NCBI RefSeq assembly: GCF_004364245.1
Contig: NZ_SOAV01000011.1
Location: 62,001 to 126,000 of the forward strand
Direction of reading: 5' to 3'
Length of the DNA: 64,000 nucleotides
DNA from: Streptomyces sp. BK208
GTDB lineage: Bacteria > Actinomycetota > Actinomycetes > Streptomycetales > Streptomycetaceae
Shown: one piece after another, positions 16,733-24,633 of the stretch
Numbering within the stretch: the stretch's first letter is position 1
Layout: each line of letters opens with the position of its first letter
Translations under genes and position numbers: made by a program
Notes under the pieces: model-generated
The model's input: only the letters and a program-made list of their open reading frames with translations
Told to the model about the DNA's origin: nothing
The model's database searches: none

Positions 16733-17410
16733 GTGGGCGACGGAGGGTTCAACCGCACGTGTTTGAAGTGCCGCAACTCCATCGAGGTCGACCAGGGCGG
16801 GCGCGTGGTCGCCCATGACAGGCCGATAAGTCGTCTCCCCTGCCATGCCTCCGGTCTCGCCGCACTTGTGTCGGTCGAGTGGGGGCCTGGGCCTCGACGT
16901 AGCCGACGGACTGCGGGCAGGGACAAATGGCGCGGGCGTGCCTCGCGGGAGAAGACCGAGTACCTCAAGCCCCCTGAGTGGCTGCCGAACTATCGGGGTG
17001 AGCACCTGCCGACAATCGGCCTGCCCGCCAAAGGGTGGTTCGGTGTCTGGTTCCCGGCTCACACGATGTGGGAGCACGAGCGGAGACTGTCCGGCTGGGT
17101 CGGAAGCGACAGATCGTTCCGGTGGGACAGCCGCGAGGGGTGCTGGACGGTGGCCAGCGCTCACTTCCCCCACATCAGCCGGGAGCTGCTCCGCAGGTAT
17201 CCGAGCGTCCTCATCGGCCGTGAGTACAACCCGCGTGAAAGGTGCAACTCGTCCTGCCAGAACGCCCAGGGCTTCCTGTGCACCTGCTCCTGCCGTGCCA
17301 AGTACCACGGCCGTGGCAAATGGCGAAGCGGGTGGAGGACTCTGGGCGAGTTCAGCGGTCGGCGCGCGGGGAGGCCGTGGCACTGGATGGCCGTTGCCGT
17401 TGATGGCTGA
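16733..17410 (+). CDS. Cys-rich hypothetical protein of phage or island type
   Basis: A GTG at 16733 lies 5 nt after AAGGGGG; the frame is open further upstream but without coding character. The 225-residue protein has a CLKC pair near the N-terminus and, near the C-terminus, a C-x3-C-x8-C-x-C-x-C cluster followed by a Lys-Tyr-His-Gly motif. Similar C-x-C-x-C...HG signatures occur in small proteins of actinophages and integrative elements, where they are presumed to bind zinc. That comparison is from memory. The enzymatic role is unknown. Bases 16512-16732 upstream hold nothing I can support. Confidence 0.55.
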   Translation: MGDGGFNRTCLKCRNSIEVDQGGRVVAHDRPISRLPCHASGLAALVSVEWGPGPRRSRRTAGRDKWRGRASREKTEYLKPPEWLPNYRGEHLPTIGLPAKGWFGVWFPAHTMWEHERRLSGWVGSDRSFRWDSREGCWTVASAHFPHISRELLRRYPSVLIGREYNPRERCNSSCQNAQGFLCTCSCRAKYHGRGKWRSGWRTLGEFSGRRAGRPWHWMAVAVDG

Positions 17411-17539
17411 TCACCTCGGCACCCGCTCGCGGAGCGAGTCTGCGCAGGGCGCAGGGCCGAGTTCCGTGCCCCGCTCCTGCCGACGGCTCGTTCACCGCCT
17501 GCGCGACGCCTGGACGGGGCCGAGCGTGGCTCCCGGTCA

Positions 17540-18025
17540 TCAGACAGCGACCACGTGCACGTCCGACGGCGCGAGAATCGTGAGGTAGGCGCGGATGTCC
17601 CCCGGGTCGGTGGTGAAGATCACCGCGCTGCCGTGCCGGGCCGCTGCCAGGGCCACCCAGGCGTCCACCGCGTCCGGCCGCTTCTTCGCCGGTAGTGCCG
17701 CCCGCCCCAGAGCGGTCCCGATGCGCCGCCAGTCCGCGAGGTCCGGGCCCGTCGCACACGCCAGACACTCCGGACGGCCCGCCTTCGTCTCGCGCATGGG
17801 CGGCTCGGACGTACGGGCCTGGGGGACGGTGCAGTCCTTCAGGATGCCGGACAGGGCATGCACCAGCGCCGGCTGGGGGCGCCACACCTGGGCGAGGACC
17901 GGTCCGAGCACCAGCGCCCGGTGCGGGACCGTGCGCAGTCCCTCATGGAGGGCCACCGCCTTCGCCTTGCGGTCGGCCAGTGCGATGAGCATGCCGGTGT
18001 CGTAGACCGGCACCCGTGCGCTCAC
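17540..18025 (-). CDS. PIN-domain toxin (VapC-like ribonuclease)
   Basis: The GTG start at 18025 overlaps the antitoxin stop (GTGA). The 161-residue protein has the PIN acidic residues: Asp9 in VYDTGML, Asp118/Asp121 in PDAVDAWVALAAA, and Asp140 and Asp143 in FTTDPGDI. VapC-type PIN proteins are Mg-dependent endoribonucleases that cut tRNA or rRNA unless bound by their antitoxin. An insertion with a C-x2-C pair at about 87-90 is uncommon in short VapC proteins. The pair probably stabilises this accessory region or acts in phage defence. Confidence 0.85.
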   Translation of the reverse strand: MSARVPVYDTGMLIALADRKAKAVALHEGLRTVPHRALVLGPVLAQVWRPQPALVHALSGILKDCTVPQARTSEPPMRETKAGRPECLACATGPDLADWRRIGTALGRAALPAKKRPDAVDAWVALAAARHGSAVIFTTDPGDIRAYLTILAPSDVHVVAV

Positions 18026-18351
18026 GCGGCGTGTCCCGGACGGCGGCCTTGCCGGTCGCGACCGTGGACGAGCCCCAGGGCCTCCTCCACATCGCGGCGT
18101 TCCTGCTCCGTCAGCTCCGCGGTCGGTTCCGGGGCGGGTTCTGCGGGCAGCCCGTCCGCCGCTCGCTCCGCCCGGGCGATGAGTGCGTCCACCTCGGCGA
18201 ACTGTTCCTCTATGGCATCGCTCTCGGCCATCTGGCGCGTTGCGGCATGCACCAGATAGGCCGAGACGTCCATGCCCGCCCGTTCCGCGTGCTGCCTGAT
18301 GCGTTCGGCCTGGTCCTGCTCCAAGCTGATGCTGATGCGTGTCTTCGCCAC
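18022..18351 (-). CDS. Ribbon-helix-helix antitoxin
   Basis: The 109-residue protein begins AKTRISISLEQDQAERIRQHAERAG, a typical ribbon-helix-helix DNA-binding head. An acidic Ala/Glu/Pro-rich C-terminal tail follows and would wrap the PIN toxin. The start is a GTG at 18351 with no clear Shine-Dalgarno sequence. A dyad 10 nt upstream suggests autorepression and possibly a leaderless or very short leader transcript. The toxin gene follows with a 4-nt overlap. Confidence 0.85.
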   Translation of the reverse strand: MAKTRISISLEQDQAERIRQHAERAGMDVSAYLVHAATRQMAESDAIEEQFAEVDALIARAERAADGLPAEPAPEPTAELTEQERRDVEEALGLVHGRDRQGRRPGHAA

Positions 18352-18360
18352 GAAGACATC

Positions 18361-18376
18361 GTAATACGCGTATGAC
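18361..18376. promoter_or_regulatory. Likely operator of the toxin-antitoxin operon
   Basis: The core is a perfect 10-bp palindrome, ATACGCGTAT (18364-18373). It extends to 16 bp with one mismatched pair, and lies 10 nt upstream of the antitoxin start. Ribbon-helix-helix antitoxins typically bind such short dyads in their own promoter. Confidence 0.6.
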
Positions 18377-18514
18377 GACGGTGCGAGTGCGGCTGGTCGA
18401 GGTGGGCAACCGGGTACGCCCCCTCCCTGGCACCCCGTTCCGTGCCGCCCCCGCCCACCGGCCGGCGTCCGCCGCCTGCCCCGCGCGACGGGCCTGCGGT
18501 CCGACGGCGATCCG

Positions 18515-18964
18515 TCACCGCGTCCGGAGCGTCAACGCCCCGATCACCCGACCTACGTCGTCCCGCCACGCACACAGCTCCCCCTGCGTGGGAGCCAGCT
18601 CGTACCCGTGGTAGTGGCAGGCCTGGCTGAGGCCGGCCCAGGTCGCCGACCAGCGGCGGGCCGTGTCGGGGTCGGCGTAGGACTCCAGGCACAGGGCCTG
18701 GGCGTGCGGCGGGCAGCGGGCCAGCTGCGGTTTGCGGGTCTGCCAGTAGCGGCGCAGGGCCTCTTCGAGGGCGTGTCGCAGCAGCAGGGCCACGGCGCGC
18801 GGCCAGACGCCCGTGGTGGAGGCGGTGGCAGTGCCGAGCAACCGGTCCGCGCCCGCGAGCAGTTCCTCGGGAGTCGAGATGGACGGCGGCGGAGGCGGGA
18901 GAGTCACGGGGAGCCGGGGCGGGCGCGCGGACGGCACGGGTGTGGCTGGGCGGATCGTGGTCAC
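18515..18964 (-). CDS. Small partner of the zinc-hook ATPase, possibly HEPN-like
   Basis: The GTG at 18964 overlaps the ATPase stop (GTGA), so the two are coupled. The 149-residue protein has a proline-rich first 35 residues, then an all-helical domain: LLAGADRLL, AVALLLRHALEEALRRYW, TARRWSATWAGLSQACHYHGYEL. The final helix pattern with conserved-looking Ser, His and Tyr resembles small helical HEPN-type proteins. The assignment is tentative. It may be the effector or adaptor controlled by the ATPase. Confidence 0.65.
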   Translation of the reverse strand: MTTIRPATPVPSARPPRLPVTLPPPPPSISTPEELLAGADRLLGTATASTTGVWPRAVALLLRHALEEALRRYWQTRKPQLARCPPHAQALCLESYADPDTARRWSATWAGLSQACHYHGYELAPTQGELCAWRDDVGRVIGALTLRTR

Positions 18965-21384
18965 AGGGGTCGCACCGCCTTCGCGAGGTCCGCGGTGCGG
19001 CGGATGATCTCCTCCACGTCGTCGACGGGCACGGCTTCGTGGGAGCCCTTGTTGCACCACCGGATGTGGTCGGTGGCCTGCTGGCCGTAGGCCCGGGTGA
19101 GGTCGGTCATGGCCTCGCCCGCCCGATCCATCTCCCCGTAGAGGGCGAGGGAGGCCAGTTCGGTGAGTTTGTGGGCCTTGGCGATGCGCTGCTCGATCTC
19201 GGCGTGCGGCAGGCCCGTGCCGAGGAGCCGGCGCCGGGCCGGTTCGAGGAGGGCGGCTTCCAGGGCGGTGCGGCACAGGCCGGGCAGGACCCGGGCGACG
19301 ACGTCCCCGGGCAGGTCGCGCGTCCTGGCGAGCGCCTTCGCGTCGTACAGGGCCTGCTTGACGGGGTCGTCGCCGGAGCGGACGCGTACGGCGGAGCGCT
19401 CACGGCGGTCGACGGTGAGGACGGTGGCGGGCAGCCGCAGGTACTTCAGGGCCTGCGGCAGGCGGGTGTCGTGGGTGAAGACGACGACCTGGCGGTGCTC
19501 GGCGAGGAGGGCGAGGACGCGGGCGAGGCCGTCCACCTTGGCGGGGTCCATGGACTGCACCGGGTCGTCGATGACGAGGAACCGGAAGGGGTTCTCCGGG
19601 AGGAAGGTGCGCGGGAGGAAGAGGGACAGGGCGAGGGAGTGCAGTTCCCCCTGGCTCATTACGCCGAGCGCGGGGGCGTCGATGTCGTCGACTGTCACGT
19701 CGAGGGCGACCTTGCGCTGAGTTGCGGAGCCGCTCAGACGGACCGGGCCGAGGGCAACGTTGCTCTGCTGGCGCAGATTGGACCAGATGCGCTGGGCGTC
19801 CTCGGCGATGGGCCGCATCCGGTCGGCGCGGATCTCGTCGTGGGTGGCCCTGAGCCATTTCTGGGCGGCCTTGACACGGGCCAGGTGCGGGGCCGCCCGC
19901 TCGGCCGCGTGGGCCTTGTCGAGCCAGGCGGCGAGCGCCCGCGCGGCGTCGCGCCAGGTGTCGTCCTGGTCGGCGAGGCGCGCCGCGGCCTCCTGACGGG
20001 TGACCCGTGCGGCGTCGGCGGCGATCCGCGCGGCGTGCTCGGCGGCGGACGCCAGCACGGCCGGGTCGGATACGGTGCGGCACCGCAGCCAGTCGTCCCA
20101 GGCGGCGGCGATCCCGGACGGCAGCCAGTCGGGGGGCGGGACGGCCAGGTCGCGGACGGCCTGCGCGGCCGCGTCGAGTTCCCTGAGGACGGTGAGCACC
20201 TGCTCGGCCTCGGCGCGCAGCAGGCGTTCCTGCTCGGCGGCGTCGCGTGCCCATTCCTCGTCGAGGCGGGCCGCGCCGCCGCACACCGGGCAGGTGTCGA
20301 GGTCGGGGTGGGCGCGGTGGTGGGCGAGCGCGCGGGCGAGGAGTTCGGCGCGGCGCAGCGCGTCCTCGGCGGACGTGCCCCGCAGGTCCTCGGCGGAGGC
20401 GATGGCTTCGCGCAGCCGGGTCACGGCCGTGGCGACCGCCTCGGTGTCGGGTCCGGTCAGGGTGGAGCGGCGGCGCAGGTCGAACAGGAGGGCCTCGTCC
20501 ACCGGGCCGGTCCCGACGGCCAGTTCGGCCGCCCGCGCGAGGTCCGGGCGCCGCCTGCTCAGTGCGGTGTGGGCGCTCCGGGCGCGGGGGTCGTCGGTGC
20601 CGGCCAGGAGGGTGAGCAGGGCGGGGAGTTCGGCCTTCGCCTCCTTGGCGGGCGCGTCGTACTCGCGGCTCAGGTCGCGCAACCACTTGTCGGCGGCGGC
20701 GAGTTGCTCCAGCCCGAGGATGGAGGCGACGGCGTCGTACATCTCGCTGGGCTTGCCGCCGATCACCTGGCCGAGCTCGGAGTACGACAGGAAGGGGCGG
20801 TAGGTCGCCAGGTCCTCCTGCCAGCCGAGGCCCGGGAGGGGGACGGGCTCGTGGCCGGGCCGGTCGAGTTCGGCGGTGGAGTCGGCGACGTCGTCCCCGT
20901 GCCAGGTGCGCAGCACGGTGGCCGGCTCGGGATCGCCGTCGAGACGCAACTCCACGGCGACCTGGGGTTCCTGGCCGTGGTGGAGGTTGCGCCAGCTCTT
21001 GCGCCAGATGTCGCTGCGGCCGCGCCAGCGGGCGTTGTCGCCGGTCAGCGCGATCTCGACGGCCTCCGCGAAGCTCGACTTGCCGGAGCCGTTGCGGCCG
21101 GTGACCAGGGTGAGTCCCGGGCCGGGGGTGAGGGGGAGACGTGCGGTACGACCGATGCCGCGGAAGCCGCTGACCGTGACGGACTGCAGGTAGGCGCCCG
21201 GCATCCGGCCGCGCGCCCCGCCGTCGTCCTGGAAGGCGGTGAGCAGGAGGGCTCGGGTGTCCTCGTCGAGGTCCGAGCCGGCGAGCCGCCCGGCGATGAG
21301 ACTGGCAAGGGTGCCGGCGGTCGGATCCTGGGCGGGCGGCCCTGCTGGAGACGGGTCCGGGGCGGGATCGATGGGTACGGGCAT
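18961..21384 (-). CDS. SMC/RecF-like AAA ATPase with zinc-hook motif
   Basis: The 807-residue protein starts at ATG 21384. Walker A GRNGSGKSS lies at 96-104, and a coiled-coil middle carries a CPVC hook at 365-368. The C-terminal half has a signature-like SQGELHSLALSLFLP and Walker B FLVIDDPVQSMDP. These are marks of Rad50/RecF-type ATPases that dimerise on DNA and of many defence sensors. The last 100 residues are helical and include Arg775 and His782 (an R-x6-H pattern), as in HEPN ribonucleases. With the coupled small gene downstream it forms a two-gene unit that I read as a candidate phage-sensing abortive system. That function is inference. Confidence 0.8.
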   Translation of the reverse strand: MPVPIDPAPDPSPAGPPAQDPTAGTLASLIAGRLAGSDLDEDTRALLLTAFQDDGGARGRMPGAYLQSVTVSGFRGIGRTARLPLTPGPGLTLVTGRNGSGKSSFAEAVEIALTGDNARWRGRSDIWRKSWRNLHHGQEPQVAVELRLDGDPEPATVLRTWHGDDVADSTAELDRPGHEPVPLPGLGWQEDLATYRPFLSYSELGQVIGGKPSEMYDAVASILGLEQLAAADKWLRDLSREYDAPAKEAKAELPALLTLLAGTDDPRARSAHTALSRRRPDLARAAELAVGTGPVDEALLFDLRRRSTLTGPDTEAVATAVTRLREAIASAEDLRGTSAEDALRRAELLARALAHHRAHPDLDTCPVCGGAARLDEEWARDAAEQERLLRAEAEQVLTVLRELDAAAQAVRDLAVPPPDWLPSGIAAAWDDWLRCRTVSDPAVLASAAEHAARIAADAARVTRQEAAARLADQDDTWRDAARALAAWLDKAHAAERAAPHLARVKAAQKWLRATHDEIRADRMRPIAEDAQRIWSNLRQQSNVALGPVRLSGSATQRKVALDVTVDDIDAPALGVMSQGELHSLALSLFLPRTFLPENPFRFLVIDDPVQSMDPAKVDGLARVLALLAEHRQVVVFTHDTRLPQALKYLRLPATVLTVDRRERSAVRVRSGDDPVKQALYDAKALARTRDLPGDVVARVLPGLCRTALEAALLEPARRRLLGTGLPHAEIEQRIAKAHKLTELASLALYGEMDRAGEAMTDLTRAYGQQATDHIRWCNKGSHEAVPVDDVEEIIRRTADLAKAVRPL

Positions 21385-21603
21385 GACGGGACTCCCGTGG
21401 AGGCGACGACTGCGGTGCGTACGGCCGGACAGGCCGACGGCAACTGAACGACAGGGGACACACGGGAGCAGCGTGGTAATGCGGGGCCGTGAGACCTGAG
21501 TTGTGGACGACCATAGCCCACACTGGCCCAACAATGGAACTCCTTGGAACTTCATGGAGATCATTGGACTCGGGGCCGGGGTACGCCGCCCCGGCCCCCG
21601 CGC

Positions 21604-23277
21604 TCACAAACGCCACTCCTCGAAGAGCACCCCCAGCAGCTCCTCCTGCCTGGCCTTCAGCACGTCGGGGGTCCACTCGACGTGCTGGAGCACCTGGCTG
21701 GTCAGCGCGAAGGGGACCACTCCCCCGCGGCCGGTGAAGTACTTGGCCTTCTTGGCGGCGAAGTCGTAGTTCTGGGCCGCCGAGTTCTTGGCGCGGTTCA
21801 GCAGCACCAGGTTTCCCAGGCGGTGTGTCCACTGGGCACGCTGCTCCTCGTCGAACAGCCCGACCCACTGCGAATCGGCCTTCGGGTTCTGCGGCAGCAC
21901 GTGCTCCACGGTGATGAGCGGGTGATCGTACGTCACCCCCTGCCCGCGGGCCAGCAGCTCGTCGAGCCGGAGCAGCACATACTTGCGGATCTTGCCGACC
22001 AGATAGAGATCGCCGTCGAGCCTGGCCCGGGTCTCGGCCTTCTCGTCGTCCCTCAGCTCGAGAGCCGGGGAGGCAAGGCCCTGTCCCTCGTCGAGCTGCC
22101 GAAGCAACTCGGCGTACCGCGTGACGCGGGGAGTCGTGTAGACACGGCGGACGAACATGCTGGCCGACAGCCGCTCCAAGGCCCGCATGAACGTGTCGAG
22201 CCATGCCGGGTCGTCCTCGTGGTGACGCAGCGCCCAGAGAGCGGCGGGCCGCCAGTCGTAGTTGTCGACCTGTTGGAGCCTCCTGAACCAGGCGTTGACC
22301 GCCTCCGCACCCGAAGCGGACTCATAACGTGCTTCACGGATCTGGGCATAAGCCTCGGCATACGGCCGGACAACGTCATGGACGAAGACCTCGCCCCTGC
22401 CGGGGAGGTAGCGTTTGAGTACCTGCTCAGGGAACTCCTTGAGCAGCTCCTGTTCCGCCCTCTTCTTGGCAAAGATCATCCGCAGGTGGAGAAAGAGTTC
22501 CGCGAAGTCGTCGCGCCCCAGCATCTCCTCGGCGTCCTCCCAGGTGGTGGCGCACGCCTCAGACGCCTCCGCCCCGAGATCCCCGATTATCTGCGACTTG
22601 AAGATGTCGGTGGGAGACAAGTCCAGGCCGCGGGAGTTCATGACGCTGAAGATCCGGTGTGCGCTGTCGAGGTCAGGAGTGCTGACGACGACCAGGAACG
22701 TCCGCTCGGCGAGCATCTGAGCCAGTTCTAGCCGGCGTTCCTCGGTCAACGCGGTGAGGCTGCGGTGGAGGACTGTCGCGTTGCGGAGGACGGCCTTCTG
22801 CGCGTCGGTCCGCAGGGCTTCCTCCTTGAGCGTCAGAAGAGTGCCCACTGCGCCCTTCGTCTGGACGTACTTCTCGAAGGAGTCCGCGTCACGGCTCCGC
22901 AGAGTGAGCCGCGGCCTCGGGGCGAGCCCACGGATCTTGGCACCCGGCTCCATGACCAGCCGGTCGAGGTCGCCACGCAGCTCCGGATCCCCGGTGAGGT
23001 CGCGCAGGACCGACAGGAGGATGGTCAGGGTCGTGAGGCGCTGCTGGCCGTCGATGACGTCCGCCTTCGGGACCGCGCTGTTCTTGACGAGCACAACGGA
23101 TCCGAGGAAGTACGGCTCATCCGTCCCACGGACCAGGGCTTCCTGCAGGTCCATCAGCAGTTGAGCAGCCTGCTCCTCCTGCCAGGCATAGGGGCGCTGG
23201 TAGTCAGGTATCTGGAAGTCGTAGTCACTGCTGAACACCTTGTGCAAGGGCATCTCGTGCGCCTCGAGCTTCTGCAT
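21604..23277 (-). CDS. DUF262/DUF1524 protein (GmrSD-type restriction endonuclease, single chain)
   Basis: The 557-residue protein has a DUF262 N-terminal domain with IPDYQRPYAW and VIDGQQRLTTL, the ParB-like nucleotide-binding motifs of GmrS. Its C-terminal DUF1524 HNH domain has EHVLPQNP and HRLGNLVLLNRAKNSAAQNYDF. In the fused GmrSD arrangement this gives an NTP-dependent type IV endonuclease that attacks phage DNA with glucosylated or otherwise modified cytosine. I chose the ATG at 23277; upstream in-frame sequence is not conserved-looking. It is transcribed toward the ATPase pair, 219 nt away, and may be its own unit. The next 222 bases upstream (23278-23499) contain no gene I can support. 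Confidence 0.85.
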   Translation of the reverse strand: MQKLEAHEMPLHKVFSSDYDFQIPDYQRPYAWQEEQAAQLLMDLQEALVRGTDEPYFLGSVVLVKNSAVPKADVIDGQQRLTTLTILLSVLRDLTGDPELRGDLDRLVMEPGAKIRGLAPRPRLTLRSRDADSFEKYVQTKGAVGTLLTLKEEALRTDAQKAVLRNATVLHRSLTALTEERRLELAQMLAERTFLVVVSTPDLDSAHRIFSVMNSRGLDLSPTDIFKSQIIGDLGAEASEACATTWEDAEEMLGRDDFAELFLHLRMIFAKKRAEQELLKEFPEQVLKRYLPGRGEVFVHDVVRPYAEAYAQIREARYESASGAEAVNAWFRRLQQVDNYDWRPAALWALRHHEDDPAWLDTFMRALERLSASMFVRRVYTTPRVTRYAELLRQLDEGQGLASPALELRDDEKAETRARLDGDLYLVGKIRKYVLLRLDELLARGQGVTYDHPLITVEHVLPQNPKADSQWVGLFDEEQRAQWTHRLGNLVLLNRAKNSAAQNYDFAAKKAKYFTGRGGVVPFALTSQVLQHVEWTPDVLKARQEELLGVLFEEWRL

Positions 23278-23499
23278 GCCCCGATGATGTCGGAAAAATG
23301 AATCTCCGCGGCACCAATCCGACGCAACTTCCATCCACCCGGCAGCGATTTCATGGGACCGGGGCCGTCCCACGCCTGGACGAGGGTTTCACTGTCCACT
23401 GCTGTATCGACGAAAGCGTGAGCACCCGCCACGTCCGGCATGAGTTTCAACAGGGACCGGAAGGCCGTCATCCCGCTCAGCCGGCGCTCAGCCGCGCCC

Positions 23500-23670
23500 T
23501 CATCCCTTGTCCCACGCTTCTGCGTGACACGTCAACGCCCGCCGCGCATAGGTGACACCTAGCCGGAGGACCTGCTCGATCGTCAGGTTTGGAGCGGGGA
23601 TGCTCCGGTAGACGAAGTCGGGCGCGAACCCGCTGAAGGGCAACCGAGCATTCGGGGCGGCTACAGTCAC
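23500..23670 (-). CDS. Small protein of 56 residues, possibly a gene remnant
   Basis: A GTG at 23670 opens a 56-codon frame ending at 23500. Its protein (LPFSGFAPDFVYRSIPAPN, then a helical TIEQVLRLGVTYARR) has natural-looking amino acid composition. An in-frame stop lies just upstream, so it is either a short gene or the C-terminal end of a decayed one. It lies in a region of debris between the DUF262 gene and the degenerate Nudix gene. I do not recognise the family. Confidence 0.4.
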   Translation of the reverse strand: MTVAAPNARLPFSGFAPDFVYRSIPAPNLTIEQVLRLGVTYARRALTCHAEAWDKG

Positions 23671-23705
23671 TCGGGACCGGTGTCACCCAGCGGAAACTGA
23701 CCTTC

Positions 23706-23927
23706 CTAGGTCTGCCAGCCGAAGCAGGGGGGCGTCTCCGCGGTGAACATCTCCACGATGCCCTGGCCCCGGCTCATCGCCGTCCGCACGATGACCCCGC
23801 TCTGTTTGATCTCCAGCGCCAGCTCCGCCCAGACGAGGCTCGAGACGTGCCGGCAACGCATCTTCTGCACGGTCGCGTCCAGTCGAGCACTCTTGAGGAT
23901 CGCGACTGCTTCGTCTGGCAACAGCAC
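23706..23927 (-). CDS. Small hypothetical protein, possibly a fragment
   Basis: A GTG at 23927 starts a 73-residue frame with a helical N-terminus (LPDEAVAILKSARL) and strands IKQSGVIVRTAM and GIVEMFTAE. No family is recognised. Just upstream, in another frame, a short stretch reading FEHWLDLIDKLV and a stop (about 23970-24010) also looks like ancient coding sequence. The whole 23.5-24.07 kb interval therefore appears to be several broken genes. Confidence 0.35.
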   Translation of the reverse strand: MLLPDEAVAILKSARLDATVQKMRCRHVSSLVWAELALEIKQSGVIVRTAMSRGQGIVEMFTAETPPCFGWQT

Positions 23928-24071
23928 CGGTTCCGCCCCCCGCGGGGGTGCCGACCTCGGCGGCCAGTCACACGAGCTTGTCGATCAGGTCGAGCCAGTG
24001 CTCGAACACATCGGCGCCGAACCCCTCCGCCCGATCTCCGCGATAAGACCCTCGTCGGCACGGGCAAAACT

Positions 24072-24095
24072 GGCCGGTTAAGCGGCCGCATGTCA
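24072..24095. promoter_or_regulatory. Copy 1 of a 24-bp dispersed site (GGCCGGTTAA...CGGCCGC.TGTCA)
   Basis: This 24-bp stretch matches 22 of 24 positions with 26775-26798. It lies 10 nt upstream of the Nudix-like gene start and is a slightly broken version of the perfect palindrome seen in the second copy. A shared regulator-binding site or an element-end sequence are the best explanations. Confidence 0.55.
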
Positions 24096-24105
24096 GGATC
24101 GGACT

Positions 24106-24609
24106 GTGCCTGCTTTCCTGGACGCCGCCGAAAGTTCGAAGTGCCCTACCGTGCCGCCTCCAAGGCTGCGGCGGGTGGTGTTCGTCGCGTTGCTGAGCTC
24201 GGACGGGCGGCTTGCCCTGGTGGCAGACGACCTGCCTGGAGCTGTTCCCCGATGGGTGCTCCCGTCAGGATCGGTCCGAGCCACAGAGCCCTACCGTGAG
24301 GCGGCAGTCCGCGTACTCCACGATGCGGTCGGCGCGATGCCTGTGCGCGGAGGCACTGTTGAAGGATGCCGCTGGGCTCAGGTGCCTGTGCCCGTAGGCC
24401 GGAGCCGTCGAGAGGCACACGTGTTCATCTTTCGTCTCGCTGCGCCTGGTGATCCGCCAGATCATCAGTCCTGGGGAGCGACACGCTGGGCGGGACCTGA
24501 GCAGTGGCAGGAGTTGTGCACACGGTGCGACCTGCCAGATGTGGATGTGCTGCTGACGGGATACCTGGAGGGGTGGATCCCGGACGGGCGGATCACGTTG
24601 AGGCCTTGA
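24106..24609 (+). CDS. Nudix-fold protein with degenerate Nudix box
   Basis: The 167-residue protein has a Nudix-like layout: strand VVFVALLSSDGRLALV, then RWVLPSGSV leading into the box region, and a later EAHVFIFRLAAP strand. The box aligns as G-x5-E-x7-R-V-L-H-D-A-V-G. The consensus is R-E-U-x-E-E-x-G, so two of the three metal-binding glutamates are missing and one is Asp. It is probably not an active hydrolase and may bind a nucleotide or act as a regulator. The GTG start has no Shine-Dalgarno and lies just after the repeated 24-bp site, so the transcript may be nearly leaderless. Confidence 0.65.
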   Translation: MPAFLDAAESSKCPTVPPPRLRRVVFVALLSSDGRLALVADDLPGAVPRWVLPSGSVRATEPYREAAVRVLHDAVGAMPVRGGTVEGCRWAQVPVPVGRSRREAHVFIFRLAAPGDPPDHQSWGATRWAGPEQWQELCTRCDLPDVDVLLTGYLEGWIPDGRITLRP

Positions 24610-24633
24610 GTCCTGGCACCTCGGCGCCCGTTG

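Noticed and set aside
23154..23471. Minus-strand frame of 105 codons overlapping the start of the DUF262 gene
   Set aside because: Its first 65 residues look plausible, but it overlaps the DUF262 coding start by more than 120 nt in another frame and ends in Arg/Ser/Thr-rich shadow sequence. There is not enough support for a gene.
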